Source: Clostridia bacterium (lineage in GTDB: Bacteria; Bacillota; Clostridia; Oscillospirales; Acutalibacteraceae). Taken from it: DNA of 64,000 nucleotides. The position numbers and the translations under genes are program-made. Of the stretch, positions 1-7,865 are shown one piece after another. Positions within the stretch are counted from its first letter, which is position 1, and every line of letters starts with the position of its first letter. The stretch covers positions 186,001 through 250,000 of the forward strand of contig JAFQSP010000003.1 of assembly GCA_017409475.1 (NCBI GenBank), written 5' to 3'. A model generated the notes under the pieces. The model did no database searches and had not been told where the DNA came from. It worked only from the letters and a program-made list of their open reading frames with translations.

Positions 1-789
1 AAATCAGGTGTTGAAACAATTCTCGATGAATGCATAGCAAGTGATATGAGTGATTTTGAAAAGGAAGTTGCTATTCACGATTGGTTATGTCAAAACGTTG
101 TTTATGACAATACTGTTACCGATTATGAAAAGATTGCCGAAAATAAACGTGAGAATCCGTCACCATGGACATCTTATGGCGCAATTGTAAATCGTGTAGC
201 TGTATGCGAAGGGTATTCAAAGGCTTTTCAGCTACTAATGTATTGTGTCGGTATAAACTCTAATTTAGTGTGTGGCAGTGTTACCGATGGTTCACCTCAT
301 ATGTGGAATACAGTTATGCTCGATAACGATTGGTATTATGTTGATGTTCTTTGGGACGATGTTGACGAGGATAATGTTACTCATACCTTCTTAAATGTTG
401 ATTCTGAAATGATTTCAAAAACACATACTATATTTTCGGACAGTTCGGTTGTAAACGATAATGAAAAGATTTATTCGGGAGAATATAATTTGAAATTACC
501 GACCGCAAATAGCAAAAAAATGAATTACTATGTTGTTAACGGTACTTTAATTAACAGCGATGACGAGTTTCACGATATAGTTGTTGATAATATTATTAAA
601 GCGGCTAAAGACGGACACGATAGTGTTGAATTTTTTTATAGTTATAAAGAAATTAACGAAAACGTTGTTAGCTTTGATATAAAAAACAGTAGAATTTTTT
701 CTGCGGTTAAGGGGCATATCAGCGATTTTAAGGGATTTAAGTATATCGCTTATACGTATGGAAGCTTTATTTTAAAGATTAGCAGGTAA
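1..789 (+). CDS. Transglutaminase-like domain protein, 5' end outside the window
   Basis: The reading frame is open from base 1, so the 262 visible residues are the C-terminal part of a longer protein. They contain a transglutaminase-like (papain-fold) core. A Cys in the context VCEGYSKAF is encoded at 205-207, a His in PHMWNTV at 298-300 and an Asp in YVDVLWDD at 343-345; spacing and context fit the Cys-His-Asp triad of the family. In Gram-positive bacteria such domains usually sit in secreted or surface proteins acting as peptidases or cross-linking enzymes. The substrate here cannot be told. About 110 residues after the core have no recognised domain. The stop lies 5 bp before plsC, so the two may be co-transcribed. 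The signal peptide, if any, is outside the window. Confidence 0.8.
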   Translation, partial: KSGVETILDECIASDMSDFEKEVAIHDWLCQNVVYDNTVTDYEKIAENKRENPSPWTSYGAIVNRVAVCEGYSKAFQLLMYCVGINSNLVCGSVTDGSPHMWNTVMLDNDWYYVDVLWDDVDEDNVTHTFLNVDSEMISKTHTIFSDSSVVNDNEKIYSGEYNLKLPTANSKKMNYYVVNGTLINSDDEFHDIVVDNIIKAAKDGHDSVEFFYSYKEINENVVSFDIKNSRIFSAVKGHISDFKGFKYIAYTYGSFILKISR

Positions 790-794
790 ATATT

Positions 795-1415
795 ATGGAA
801 ATATTATTTAAAATCTTAGTTAGCGTTATATATGTCATTGCAAAGGTTCTCTATCCGTTTAAAGCAAAGGGTATGGAGAATATTCCCGAGGATGGTGGAA
901 TTATCCTTTGCTCGAATCATATTTCTATGCTTGACCCTGTGTTTATAATTTTAACATCAAAGCGAAGGGTTTATTTTATGGCGAAAAGTGAATTGTTTAA
1001 GAATAGGATTTTAGCCGTTTTTTTTAGATTTTGCGGTGCCTTTCCGGTCGATAGAGGAAAGAATGATTCGTCGGCAATTGATAACGCTAAACAGCTTGTT
1101 ATTGACGGAAAGGTCTTTGGAATTTTTGTTGAGGGAACAAGAACAAAAAATCCAGATGCAAGCCCAAGTAAACCTAAATCGGGCGCTGCGGTTATAGCTG
1201 CCTCTACCGGTTCCGATATTTTGCCTGTTGCTGTTACGTATAAGCATGGACGTCCTCGTTTATTCAGCCGAGCCGTTGTTAATTACGGAAAGGTTATAAA
1301 GTCAGAGGAAATTCAGATTAACGAGATTAAAGCATCAGAAATCAAAAAGGTAAAGAATAGAATTATGGATGAAATAACCTCTCTTTGGGAGGAGGAAACA
1401 AAATGCCTAAAATAA
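795..1415 (+). CDS. plsC: 1-acyl-sn-glycerol-3-phosphate acyltransferase (PlsC family)
   Basis: This 206-residue membrane-associated enzyme should transfer a fatty acyl group to lysophosphatidic acid, giving phosphatidic acid for membrane lipid synthesis. The family's HX4D motif is present as NHISMLD (residues 41-47) and the phosphate-binding EGTR motif at 113-116 (FVEGTRTKNP). A hydrophobic segment at residues 4-20 fits membrane attachment. Length is normal for bacterial PlsC. The start has only a weak ribosome site (AGCAGG). The gene overlaps the next one, ispH-rpsA, by 13 bp. A plsC-ispH-rpsA order fits family knowledge of Clostridia, where these genes often lie together. Specificity for this acceptor is inferred from the family. 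Confidence 0.9.
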   Translation: MEILFKILVSVIYVIAKVLYPFKAKGMENIPEDGGIILCSNHISMLDPVFIILTSKRRVYFMAKSELFKNRILAVFFRFCGAFPVDRGKNDSSAIDNAKQLVIDGKVFGIFVEGTRTKNPDASPSKPKSGAAVIAASTGSDILPVAVTYKHGRPRLFSRAVVNYGKVIKSEEIQINEIKASEIKKVKNRIMDEITSLWEEETKCLK

Positions 1416-3451
1416 CTGTTGCAAAGACAGCCGGCTTTTGTTTTGGAGTAAATAGAGCGATTAATTTGGCTGAGGAATTGGCCGATAGTGGCAAAAAAGT
1501 ATGCACTCTTGGTCCAATAATTCATAATAATCAAATGGTTAGCATGCTCGAGAAGAAGGGGGTACGTACCGCCAAAAACGAGCTTGACCGAAACGAAAAT
1601 GAAATAATGGTAATTCGCTCACATGGAGTTACGCCATCGGTTTATGAGTTGGCTAAAAACGGCGGCGAGGTTGTTGACGCGACCTGTCCCTATGTTTCGA
1701 ATATACACAAAATTGTCAGGTCGGCAAGTGATGAAAATCATGTTATTATTATCGCCGGGGATAAAAATCATCCCGAGGTGATTGGAATTTCGGGCTGGTG
1801 TAATAATAATTGCTTTATTGTTTCGGACAATTCAGAGCTTGAATTTTTGCTTGAAAATAATAATAAATTTCCAAATAAGAAAATTACAGTCGTAGCTCAG
1901 ACTACTTTTAACGCAAATGAATGGATAAAATGTCAAAAAACTTTAAAAAAGGTATGTACAAATGCGATTGTTTTTGATACAATATGTAAAGCTACGTCGT
2001 TGAGACAAACTGAAGCGGATAAATTAGCGGAAATTTGCGATGTTATGATTGTTATTGGTGGCAAGCATAGCTCGAATACCGTTAAGCTTGCCGATATTTG
2101 CTCAAGTCGTTGTAATAAAACATACCATATTGAAACAGCTGATGAATTACCGCTTGATGAAATTCGTTCGGCTGAACATATTGGTGTAACGGCGGGTGCA
2201 TCGACACCTGCTGCTATAATAAAGGAGGTTCTGATTATTATGTCAGAGATGCAAAATCCCATTGAAGCGGCTGCTGAAATGGAGGCTAAGGTTGTTGAAA
2301 AGTCAATTGACGAAATGACCTTTGAAGAAGCTCTTGAAGCTTCACTTAACAGTATGAATTCCGAACAGAAGGTACACGGTGTTGTTCTTTCCGTAAACCG
2401 TGCTGAAATACAGGTCGATATCGGCCGTAAGCAGACCGGCTATGTATCTGCAAGCGAATATTCATCTGATCCCAATGTTGACCTTACAAATGAAGTTAAG
2501 GTTGGCGACGAATTGGATCTTATGATCCTTAAAACAAACGATATGGAAGGCACAATTATGCTTTCTAAGCGTCGTTTGGATGCTATTGCCGGATGGTCAA
2601 AAATTAACGATGCAAAGGAATCGGGCGAAATTCTTGAGGGCGTTGTTTCCGAAATTATCAAGGGTGGCGTTATCGTAGTTTCAAACGGTGTAAGAGTGTT
2701 TGTCCCTGCATCACATGCTACAATGAGCCGTAATGAGTCTCTTGAAGATTTAAAGGGTACTACTGTTAATTTCCGCGTTATCGAAATTAATAGAGGACGT
2801 CGAGCAATCGGTTCAATCCGTAGCGTATTGCGCGAAGCTAAGAAAGAAATTGAAACACAGTTCTGGGCTGCAATCGAGGTAGGTAAGCGTTACACCGGTG
2901 TTGTAAAGACTCTTACCAATTACGGTGCGTTCGTTGACCTTGGCGGAGTTGACGGAATGGTACATATTTCTGAGCTTTCATGGTCAAGAATTAAGCATCC
3001 GTCAGAGGTTGTTAAGGTTGGCGATACGGTTGACGTATATGTTAAGGAAGTTGACACCGAAAAGAGAAAAATTTCTCTTGGCTTTAAGAATGCAGAGGAT
3101 AATCCTTGGGAAATTCTCAAGGCTAAATACGAGGTCGGCTCTGTTGTTGATGTTACAATTGTCAGCTTAACAAGCTATGGCGCATTTGCAAAGGTTATTC
3201 CGGGAATTGACGGACTTATCCATATTTCTCAGATTGCTAACGAAAGAATCGAAAAGGCTGCCGATGTTCTTTCTATCGGACAGGAAGTAGCTGCAAAGAT
3301 TACTGCTATCGATTTTGATAAAAAGCGCGTTAGCCTTTCTATTAAAGCTCTTCTCGAACCGACTGAAGCTGCAGTAGAAGAAACTGCTGAAGGAACAGTA
3401 GTAGAAGAAGCTGTTGCAGAAGAAGCTGCTGCAGAAGAAGCTGCTGAATAA
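1403..3451 (+). CDS. ispH: IspH-ribosomal protein S1 fusion (HMBPP reductase + four S1 domains)
   Basis: A 682-residue two-part protein. Residues 1-280 are 4-hydroxy-3-methylbut-2-enyl diphosphate reductase, the last step of the MEP isoprenoid pathway. The three iron-sulfur cysteines are seen at 13 (GFCFGV), 95 (ATCPYV) and 195 (ICKATS), and the active-site region is at 122-126 (NHPEV). Four S1 RNA-binding domains follow at about 324-395, 410-480, 495-565 and 580-650, then an Ala/Glu-rich acidic tail. Such fusions are known in Clostridia. The ATG at 1403 is chosen because a GGAGGAGG site ends 7 bases before it; a TTG at 1385 in the same frame lies upstream of that site. The stop is followed by a strong terminator. 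With dxs at the other end of the window, this makes two MEP-pathway genes here. Confidence 0.95.
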   Translation: MPKITVAKTAGFCFGVNRAINLAEELADSGKKVCTLGPIIHNNQMVSMLEKKGVRTAKNELDRNENEIMVIRSHGVTPSVYELAKNGGEVVDATCPYVSNIHKIVRSASDENHVIIIAGDKNHPEVIGISGWCNNNCFIVSDNSELEFLLENNNKFPNKKITVVAQTTFNANEWIKCQKTLKKVCTNAIVFDTICKATSLRQTEADKLAEICDVMIVIGGKHSSNTVKLADICSSRCNKTYHIETADELPLDEIRSAEHIGVTAGASTPAAIIKEVLIIMSEMQNPIEAAAEMEAKVVEKSIDEMTFEEALEASLNSMNSEQKVHGVVLSVNRAEIQVDIGRKQTGYVSASEYSSDPNVDLTNEVKVGDELDLMILKTNDMEGTIMLSKRRLDAIAGWSKINDAKESGEILEGVVSEIIKGGVIVVSNGVRVFVPASHATMSRNESLEDLKGTTVNFRVIEINRGRRAIGSIRSVLREAKKEIETQFWAAIEVGKRYTGVVKTLTNYGAFVDLGGVDGMVHISELSWSRIKHPSEVVKVGDTVDVYVKEVDTEKRKISLGFKNAEDNPWEILKAKYEVGSVVDVTIVSLTSYGAFAKVIPGIDGLIHISQIANERIEKAADVLSIGQEVAAKITAIDFDKKRVSLSIKALLEPTEAAVEETAEGTVVEEAVAEEAAAEEAAE

Positions 3452-3463
3452 TCAGCTGATTAT

Positions 3464-3496
3464 AAAAAAGCATCACCTTTTTGGTGATGCTTTTTT
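3464..3496 (+). terminator. Rho-independent terminator after ispH-rpsA
   Basis: Stem GCATCACC / GGTGATGC with a 5-base T loop, flanked by six A before and six T after. It closes the plsC-ispH-rpsA unit. Confidence 0.93.
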
Positions 3497-3586
3497 GTTT
3501 ACTAATGAGTGTCTGTATTTTAGTGCAAATTTTAAAGAATATTATCGTTTATTTAATTTTATATGAATGCATCGAATTATTCTTCG

Positions 3587-3615
3587 TTGACACACATTTG
3601 TTAATATGATAAAAT
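3587..3615 (+). promoter_or_regulatory. Sigma-A type promoter of the YcaO gene
   Basis: Perfect -35 TTGACA (3587-3592), 17-bp spacer and -10 TAAAAT (3610-3615). Predicted transcription start is near 3622, leaving a leader of about 115 bases before the YcaO start. Confidence 0.8.
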
Positions 3616-3680
3616 AAAAATGAAAAAATCGTGATTAATTATTATAAGGTTTTGCGATACAAGTCCATATTGATATAACA

Positions 3681-3708
3681 AATGAGTGAATAGCACGATT
3701 CACTCATT
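3681..3708 (+). promoter_or_regulatory. Perfect hairpin in the YcaO leader
   Basis: A 10-bp perfect inverted repeat, AATGAGTGAA / TTCACTCATT, with an 8-base loop. It lies in the transcribed leader, 10 bases before the putative ribosome site, and has no T tract, so it does not look like a terminator. It may be an operator or an RNA control element; the role is inferred from position only. Confidence 0.5.
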
Positions 3709-3738
3709 TACAGTTTGAAAGGTGCGGATATAAAAGTA

Positions 3739-5529
3739 ATGAACATTAACAATATAGCTCGCGATGCTGATTTTAAAGATGAAAATCCCATAAGAACCGT
3801 TGAAAATATTAAAAATATACTGGGTAAATACGGTATTGAAACCGATGTTGAATGGGCAGAATCCAGTGTTCCGTATTGTTATTCACTAAGAGTAACTGTG
3901 GTCGGAACAACATTCGGTACAAACGGAAAAGGCGTTACAAAAGAATTTGCTTTAGCAAGCGCATACGGAGAATTAATGGAGCGTTTACAGCTTGGATATA
4001 TAGGAGTTGGCGGTCTACAAAAAGACGGCAATTTTTCAATAAACGACAGTCAAAATGAAACTGTTTCCGTAAAGGATCTTCTTTCCAAAAATGAAAAATG
4101 GTATAATGCATTTTCTGACGGATTATTTATGTTCACAGGAGAAAGATGTTCATCCGAAAACATTATTAAGCAATATGCGGATGAAAATGGAAATATTGTT
4201 GTTACACCTTACTATTGTTTAAATACGCAAACTAAAGAGTATCTCCCTACCGTAATGCGCAAATCGATGTATACTGCAAACGGCTGTGCCGCGGGAAATA
4301 CTCCGGAGGAAGCAATTGTTCAAGCGCTGAGCGAAATTGCGGAACGTCATTGCTTGATAAGAATGATAAATGAGGATGTTACTCCACCCGATATTCCGGA
4401 ACAGGTTTTAAAGCAGTTCCAAATTTCATATGACATCATATCTTATCTTAGAAATAATGGGTTTCGCGTTGTTGTAAAAGATTGCTCATTTGGTGAAAAA
4501 TTTCCCGTTGTCAGTGTATGTATTATTGATAAAAAAACAGGAAGATATCACACTCATTTCGGTGCTTATCCTGTTTTTGAAATTGCATTACAACGTTCAT
4601 TAACCGAAAGCTTTCAAGGAAGAAACATTGAGAGTATAGCTGAACACGAAGATTTTCAATTTAAAAAAGAGAGCGGTTTTGATATATCCAATTTGAGAAA
4701 TGAGCTGATTTTTGGTGTATCTAAAAAATCTGCATTCTTCTTTGAGGGTAACCCGAAATATCCATATAATAATGATGTTGGTTTTTGTGGAGAGAACAAC
4801 AAGCAGTTATTCCGCCAATGCATAGAATACTTCAAATCTATGGGCCTTGATATCCTTGTTCGTGATTGCTCTTGCCTTGGCTTTCCTACATATCAAGTTA
4901 TAATTCCGGGCTATAGCGAAGTGTTTTATCAACGCTTGTCTCCAAAGCATGACGAAAATCGTTTTATGAAATGTGCTATGCGTGCGATGCGAAATCCCTC
5001 ATCTGCGTCAGTTGAGGACTTGCTTGGGTTTTTAATTGATTCATTAAAATCATCGAAAAACATTTCAACCATTGCAAGTCTACCTTTAAAGCTGACAGCA
5101 AATGAAACGTCGTTTATTTTGAACGCAACACTTGCCTTTGCTAATTACACCTTGTCTCGTTATAATGATGTGCTGAAATACTTGGACGTTATGATAAAAA
5201 AATGTGACAAGAGTCAGTTAGAAAAACTAATTTGTTTAAAAAGATATATTTCACTTACAATACGCGGCTTTGATAACTCAAAAATCAAAAGCATCCTTGA
5301 AACATTTCATAATAAGGCCACTGTAGAAGCATTGTATAGCAATTTAAATAACGGTAATAATCCCTTTGATGAATATACTATGCATTGCGATATGAACTGT
5401 TATGAAACCTGCGATAAATATTCTTGCTGTTGCCAGAGCTATGTTAATCAGTTGATAGCACTTATAAATAGCAAAACAAAAGAACTTGACTTTGACAGTT
5501 CTTGTAGCCTAATTAACACAATTTTATAA
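3739..5529 (+). CDS. ycaO: YcaO-domain ATP-dependent protein, E. coli YcaO-like architecture with C-terminal Cys cluster
   Basis: A 596-residue YcaO protein. YcaO domains use ATP to activate peptide-backbone amides, as in azoline or thioamide formation. Family signatures are seen: TNGKG at 61-65, SAYGELMERL around 74-83, GCAAGNTPEEA at 182-192 followed by SEIAERH (E199, E202, R203), and RSLTESFQGR further on. Length and layout resemble E. coli YcaO, which affects beta-methylthiolation of ribosomal protein S12 with RimO and has a helical C-terminal domain. The last 50 residues carry an unusual cluster, Cys 550, 554, 558 and 563-565 (CX3CX3CX4CCC), suggesting metal binding; that is inference. 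The ATG at 3739 is preferred over a TTG at 3715 because AAAGGTG lies between them. The gene stands alone with its own promoter and terminator; no precursor peptide or partner dehydrogenase was seen. The substrate is unknown. Confidence 0.8.
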   Translation: MNINNIARDADFKDENPIRTVENIKNILGKYGIETDVEWAESSVPYCYSLRVTVVGTTFGTNGKGVTKEFALASAYGELMERLQLGYIGVGGLQKDGNFSINDSQNETVSVKDLLSKNEKWYNAFSDGLFMFTGERCSSENIIKQYADENGNIVVTPYYCLNTQTKEYLPTVMRKSMYTANGCAAGNTPEEAIVQALSEIAERHCLIRMINEDVTPPDIPEQVLKQFQISYDIISYLRNNGFRVVVKDCSFGEKFPVVSVCIIDKKTGRYHTHFGAYPVFEIALQRSLTESFQGRNIESIAEHEDFQFKKESGFDISNLRNELIFGVSKKSAFFFEGNPKYPYNNDVGFCGENNKQLFRQCIEYFKSMGLDILVRDCSCLGFPTYQVIIPGYSEVFYQRLSPKHDENRFMKCAMRAMRNPSSASVEDLLGFLIDSLKSSKNISTIASLPLKLTANETSFILNATLAFANYTLSRYNDVLKYLDVMIKKCDKSQLEKLICLKRYISLTIRGFDNSKIKSILETFHNKATVEALYSNLNNGNNPFDEYTMHCDMNCYETCDKYSCCCQSYVNQLIALINSKTKELDFDSSCSLINTIL

Positions 5530-5540
5530 ACATATTCATA

Positions 5541-5576
5541 AGAAGACGCCTTTTATTAGAGGTGTCTTCTTCATTT
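5541..5576 (+). terminator. Terminator after YcaO gene
   Basis: Stem AGAAGACGCC / GGTGTCTTCT (one G-T pair) with a 10-base loop, followed by TCATTTT. The T tract is short. Confidence 0.75.
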
Positions 5577-5698
5577 TGGTAAAAAATGTATAAATTGAGA
5601 AAAACAGAGAAAAATTATGAAAAAACGAGCAAATTCAAGTAAATCAAATTTATCATATAAAATATTCATAAAAATTACATAATTCATCAAAAAAACTA

Positions 5699-5727
5699 TT
5701 GATTTTTCGGGGATTTGGCTTTATATT
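5699..5727 (+). promoter_or_regulatory. Promoter of the pot operon
   Basis: -35 TTGATT (5699-5704), 17-bp spacer, -10 TATATT (5722-5727). Predicted start near 5734 gives a leader of about 180 bases before potA, which contains the structured element at 5774-5904. Confidence 0.6.
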
Positions 5728-5773
5728 TATTACTATGCATTAAAGAATTGATTTTCAATTCGCAAATGTTGAC

Positions 5774-5904
5774 TACCAGCCGCGCCGCAATCAACCAGCG
5801 GATTTTAGAATGTCCGCCGATTGCGAAAAACCCTTTGCGGAGGGCGTGTGCAATGGGGTCGCTGGTACTGCTTAATACAGCAGTTCCTATTACCGCAAAG
5901 GGGG
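5774..5904 (+). promoter_or_regulatory. Structured leader RNA of the pot operon, candidate riboswitch of unknown class
   Basis: This stretch is much richer in G and C than its flanks and folds well by eye. A closing helix pairs TACCAGC (5774-5780) with GCTGGTA (5861-5867). Inside are CGCAATC / GATTGCG (5786-5792 with 5819-5825) capped by GCGGA / TCCGC, and a small hairpin CCCT / AGGG (5831-5844). A further hairpin, ACTGCT / AGCAGT (5867-5884), follows. CCCTTTGCGG (5831-5840) is a perfect 10-base complement of CCGCAAAGGG (5893-5902), which contains the start of the potA ribosome site. The leader could therefore hide or free that site. I compared it mentally with TPP, FMN, THF, SAM, glycine, lysine, guanidine and ZTP riboswitches and found no match. 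The ligand is unknown; polyamines are only a guess from the genes controlled. Confidence 0.6.
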
Positions 5905-5913
5905 ATGCATGTT

Positions 5914-7050
5914 ATGTCCAAAAAAGAAAATATTGTAGTCGAATTAGAAAACATTGGTATATCCTTTGACGATGAGGTTATTTTAGATGACCTCTGTTTA
6001 AGTATAAAGGATGGTGAGTTTGTTACCTTTCTTGGTCCGTCAGGCTGTGGAAAGACAACAACACTCAGAATTATCGCAGGTTTTACACAGCCTGATACCG
6101 GTGAAGTTATTATCGACGGTAACCGTATGAATGGTGTTCCTCCGTATAAAAGGCAGGTTAACACCATTTTTCAGCGTTATGCGCTTTTTCCGCACCTTAA
6201 TGTGTACGAAAATGTCGCATTTGGTCTTCGAGTTAACAAGGTTGATAAGAAGGAGATTGACGAAAGAGTTACTGCTATGCTTAAATCGGTAAATCTTTCA
6301 GGCTTTGAACGTCGCCAGATTCACTCGCTTTCGGGCGGTCAGCAGCAGCGTGTTGCTATTGCAAGAGCTCTTGTTAATAATCCTAAGATTTTGTTGCTTG
6401 ACGAACCTCTCGGCGCGCTCGATTTAAAGCTCCGCAAGGATATGCAAATTGAACTTAAAAATATTCAGCAACAGCTTGGTATAACCTTCATATTCGTTAC
6501 TCATGACCAGGAAGAAGCTCTTTCCATGTCTGATACAGTTGTTGTAATGAACGAGGGTAAGATTCAGCAAATCGGCTCACCTGAGGATATTTATAACGAG
6601 CCTAAAAATGCATTTGTTGCCGATTTTATTGGTGAAAGCAATATTCTTGACGGTATTATGCGCGAGGATAAGCTGGTCGAAATGTTCGGTCATAGGTTTG
6701 AATGTGTTGACACAGGCTTTGATAAGAATGAGCCTGTTGATATTGTTGTTCGTCCCGAGGATATCGACGTTGTAAGCGAAAGCGAAGGTCAGCTTTCGGG
6801 TGTTGTTTCGTCGATAACGTTTAAGGGTGTTCATTACGAAATTATTGTTGATATTAATAACTTCAAGTGGATGATTCAGTCAACAGATTCACCGGCTGTA
6901 GGGGATAGAATAGGGATTTCAATACCGCCTCAGGATATACATATTATGAAAAAATCTGAATATTCAGGTATGTTTGGCGACTATAGTACATTTAGCGACG
7001 AAATGGAGCTTATGAACGAAATTGAAGCTGACGGGGAGGATGAGACATGA
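5914..7050 (+). CDS. potA: Spermidine/putrescine ABC transporter ATP-binding protein
   Basis: A 378-residue ATPase that powers polyamine import. Walker A is GPSGCGKTT (residues 41-49), the signature is LSGGQQQR, Walker B is ILLLDEP with D-loop GALD, and the H-loop is VTHDQEEA. The C-terminal 120 residues form the TOBE-type regulatory domain usual for PotA. The ATG at 5914 follows AAAGGGGG (5898-5904) by 9 bases. An in-frame ATG at 5905 is too close to that site, and the longer frame reaching 5821 runs through the structured leader. The gene overlaps potB by 4 bp. Polyamine specificity rests on similarity and on the potB-potCD genes that follow. Confidence 0.93.
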   Translation: MSKKENIVVELENIGISFDDEVILDDLCLSIKDGEFVTFLGPSGCGKTTTLRIIAGFTQPDTGEVIIDGNRMNGVPPYKRQVNTIFQRYALFPHLNVYENVAFGLRVNKVDKKEIDERVTAMLKSVNLSGFERRQIHSLSGGQQQRVAIARALVNNPKILLLDEPLGALDLKLRKDMQIELKNIQQQLGITFIFVTHDQEEALSMSDTVVVMNEGKIQQIGSPEDIYNEPKNAFVADFIGESNILDGIMREDKLVEMFGHRFECVDTGFDKNEPVDIVVRPEDIDVVSESEGQLSGVVSSITFKGVHYEIIVDINNFKWMIQSTDSPAVGDRIGISIPPQDIHIMKKSEYSGMFGDYSTFSDEMELMNEIEADGEDET

Positions 7051-7865
7051 AATCATCCTTTTTACGAAGGCTAATTAATGCTCCGTATCTTTTATGGTCA
7101 GCGATTTTTATAATTGTTCCGCTAATTATTGTTGCTTATTACGCCTTGACCGATGAGAGTGGAAACTTTACTTTAAGCTACATTTTAAATATTGGCGAGT
7201 ATAAAGAGGTTTTTATTCGCTCACTTGTGTACGCTGTTATTGCAACATTGATTACCTTGGTTATGTCGTATCCTGTTGCATATTATATGTCAAGGTCAAA
7301 GGTAAGTACGCAGAAAATAATGATGCTCCTTGTAATGCTTCCAATGTGGATGAATTTGCTTATAAGAACATATTCATGGACAACAATTCTCGAAAAAACC
7401 GGACTAATCAACTCGTTTTTAGGCTTTTTTGAAATTGAGCCGTTGAAACTTATCGGTACCCCGGGCGCTGTTATACTCGGTATGATTTATAATTATATTC
7501 CTTATATGATTTTACCCATTTATACCGTAATGACAAAGATTGATAATTCATTGTTGGAGGCAGCCGAGGACTTGGGCTCAAATGGATGGGCGAAGTTAAA
7601 AAGAGTAATTTTACCCCTTAGCTTGCCTGGTGTAATCTCTGGAATTACCATGGTATTTGTGCCGAGTGTTAGTACCTTTTATATTTCGCAAAAGCTTGGT
7701 GGACCGCAAACTCTTATGATTGGCGACATAATTCAAAAAAGGTTTGACGCACTCAGCTATAATACCGGTGCAGCCCTTTCGCTTATTATGATGGTCGTAA
7801 TACTAATCAGTCTTGCAATAATGAATAGATTTACCGACGACGATGACGGAGGTATAATCATATGA
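7047..7865 (+). CDS. potB: Spermidine/putrescine ABC transporter permease PotB
   Basis: A 272-residue inner subunit of the importer with about six membrane segments; the first is at residues 14-33. The cytoplasmic EAA loop that docks on the ATPase is seen as [20 protein letters not shown]. It overlaps potA upstream and the potC-potD fusion downstream by 4 bp each (ATGA type), so the three should be translated together. Length is as usual for PotB. Confidence 0.92.
   Translation: MKSSFLRRLINAPYLLWSAIFIIVPLIIVAYYALTDESGNFTLSYILNIGEYKEVFIRSLVYAVIATLITLVMSYPVAYYMSRSKVSTQKIMMLLVMLPMWMNLLIRTYSWTTILEKTGLINSFLGFFEIEPLKLIGTPGAVILGMIYNYIPYMILPIYTVMTKIDNSLLEAAEDLGSNGWAKLKRVILPLSLPGVISGITMVFVPSVSTFYISQKLGGPQTLMIGDIIQKRFDALSYNTGAALSLIMMVVILISLAIMNRFTDDDDGGIII

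Noticed and set aside
1385..1402. TTG start for IspH at 1385
   Set aside because: The ribosome site GGAGGAGG lies after this codon and correctly spaced before ATG 1403.
3504..3609. A 34-codon frame before the YcaO gene as a RiPP precursor peptide
   Set aside because: It has no ribosome site and runs across the YcaO promoter. No peptide-processing genes are present.
5774..5904. TPP riboswitch in the pot leader (ACCCTT is present)
   Set aside because: The CTGAGA and the other conserved TPP blocks are missing; the match is limited to six bases.
5821..5913. Longer N-terminus for PotA
   Set aside because: It would be translated from the structured leader; the strong ribosome site at 5898-5904 marks the start at 5914.
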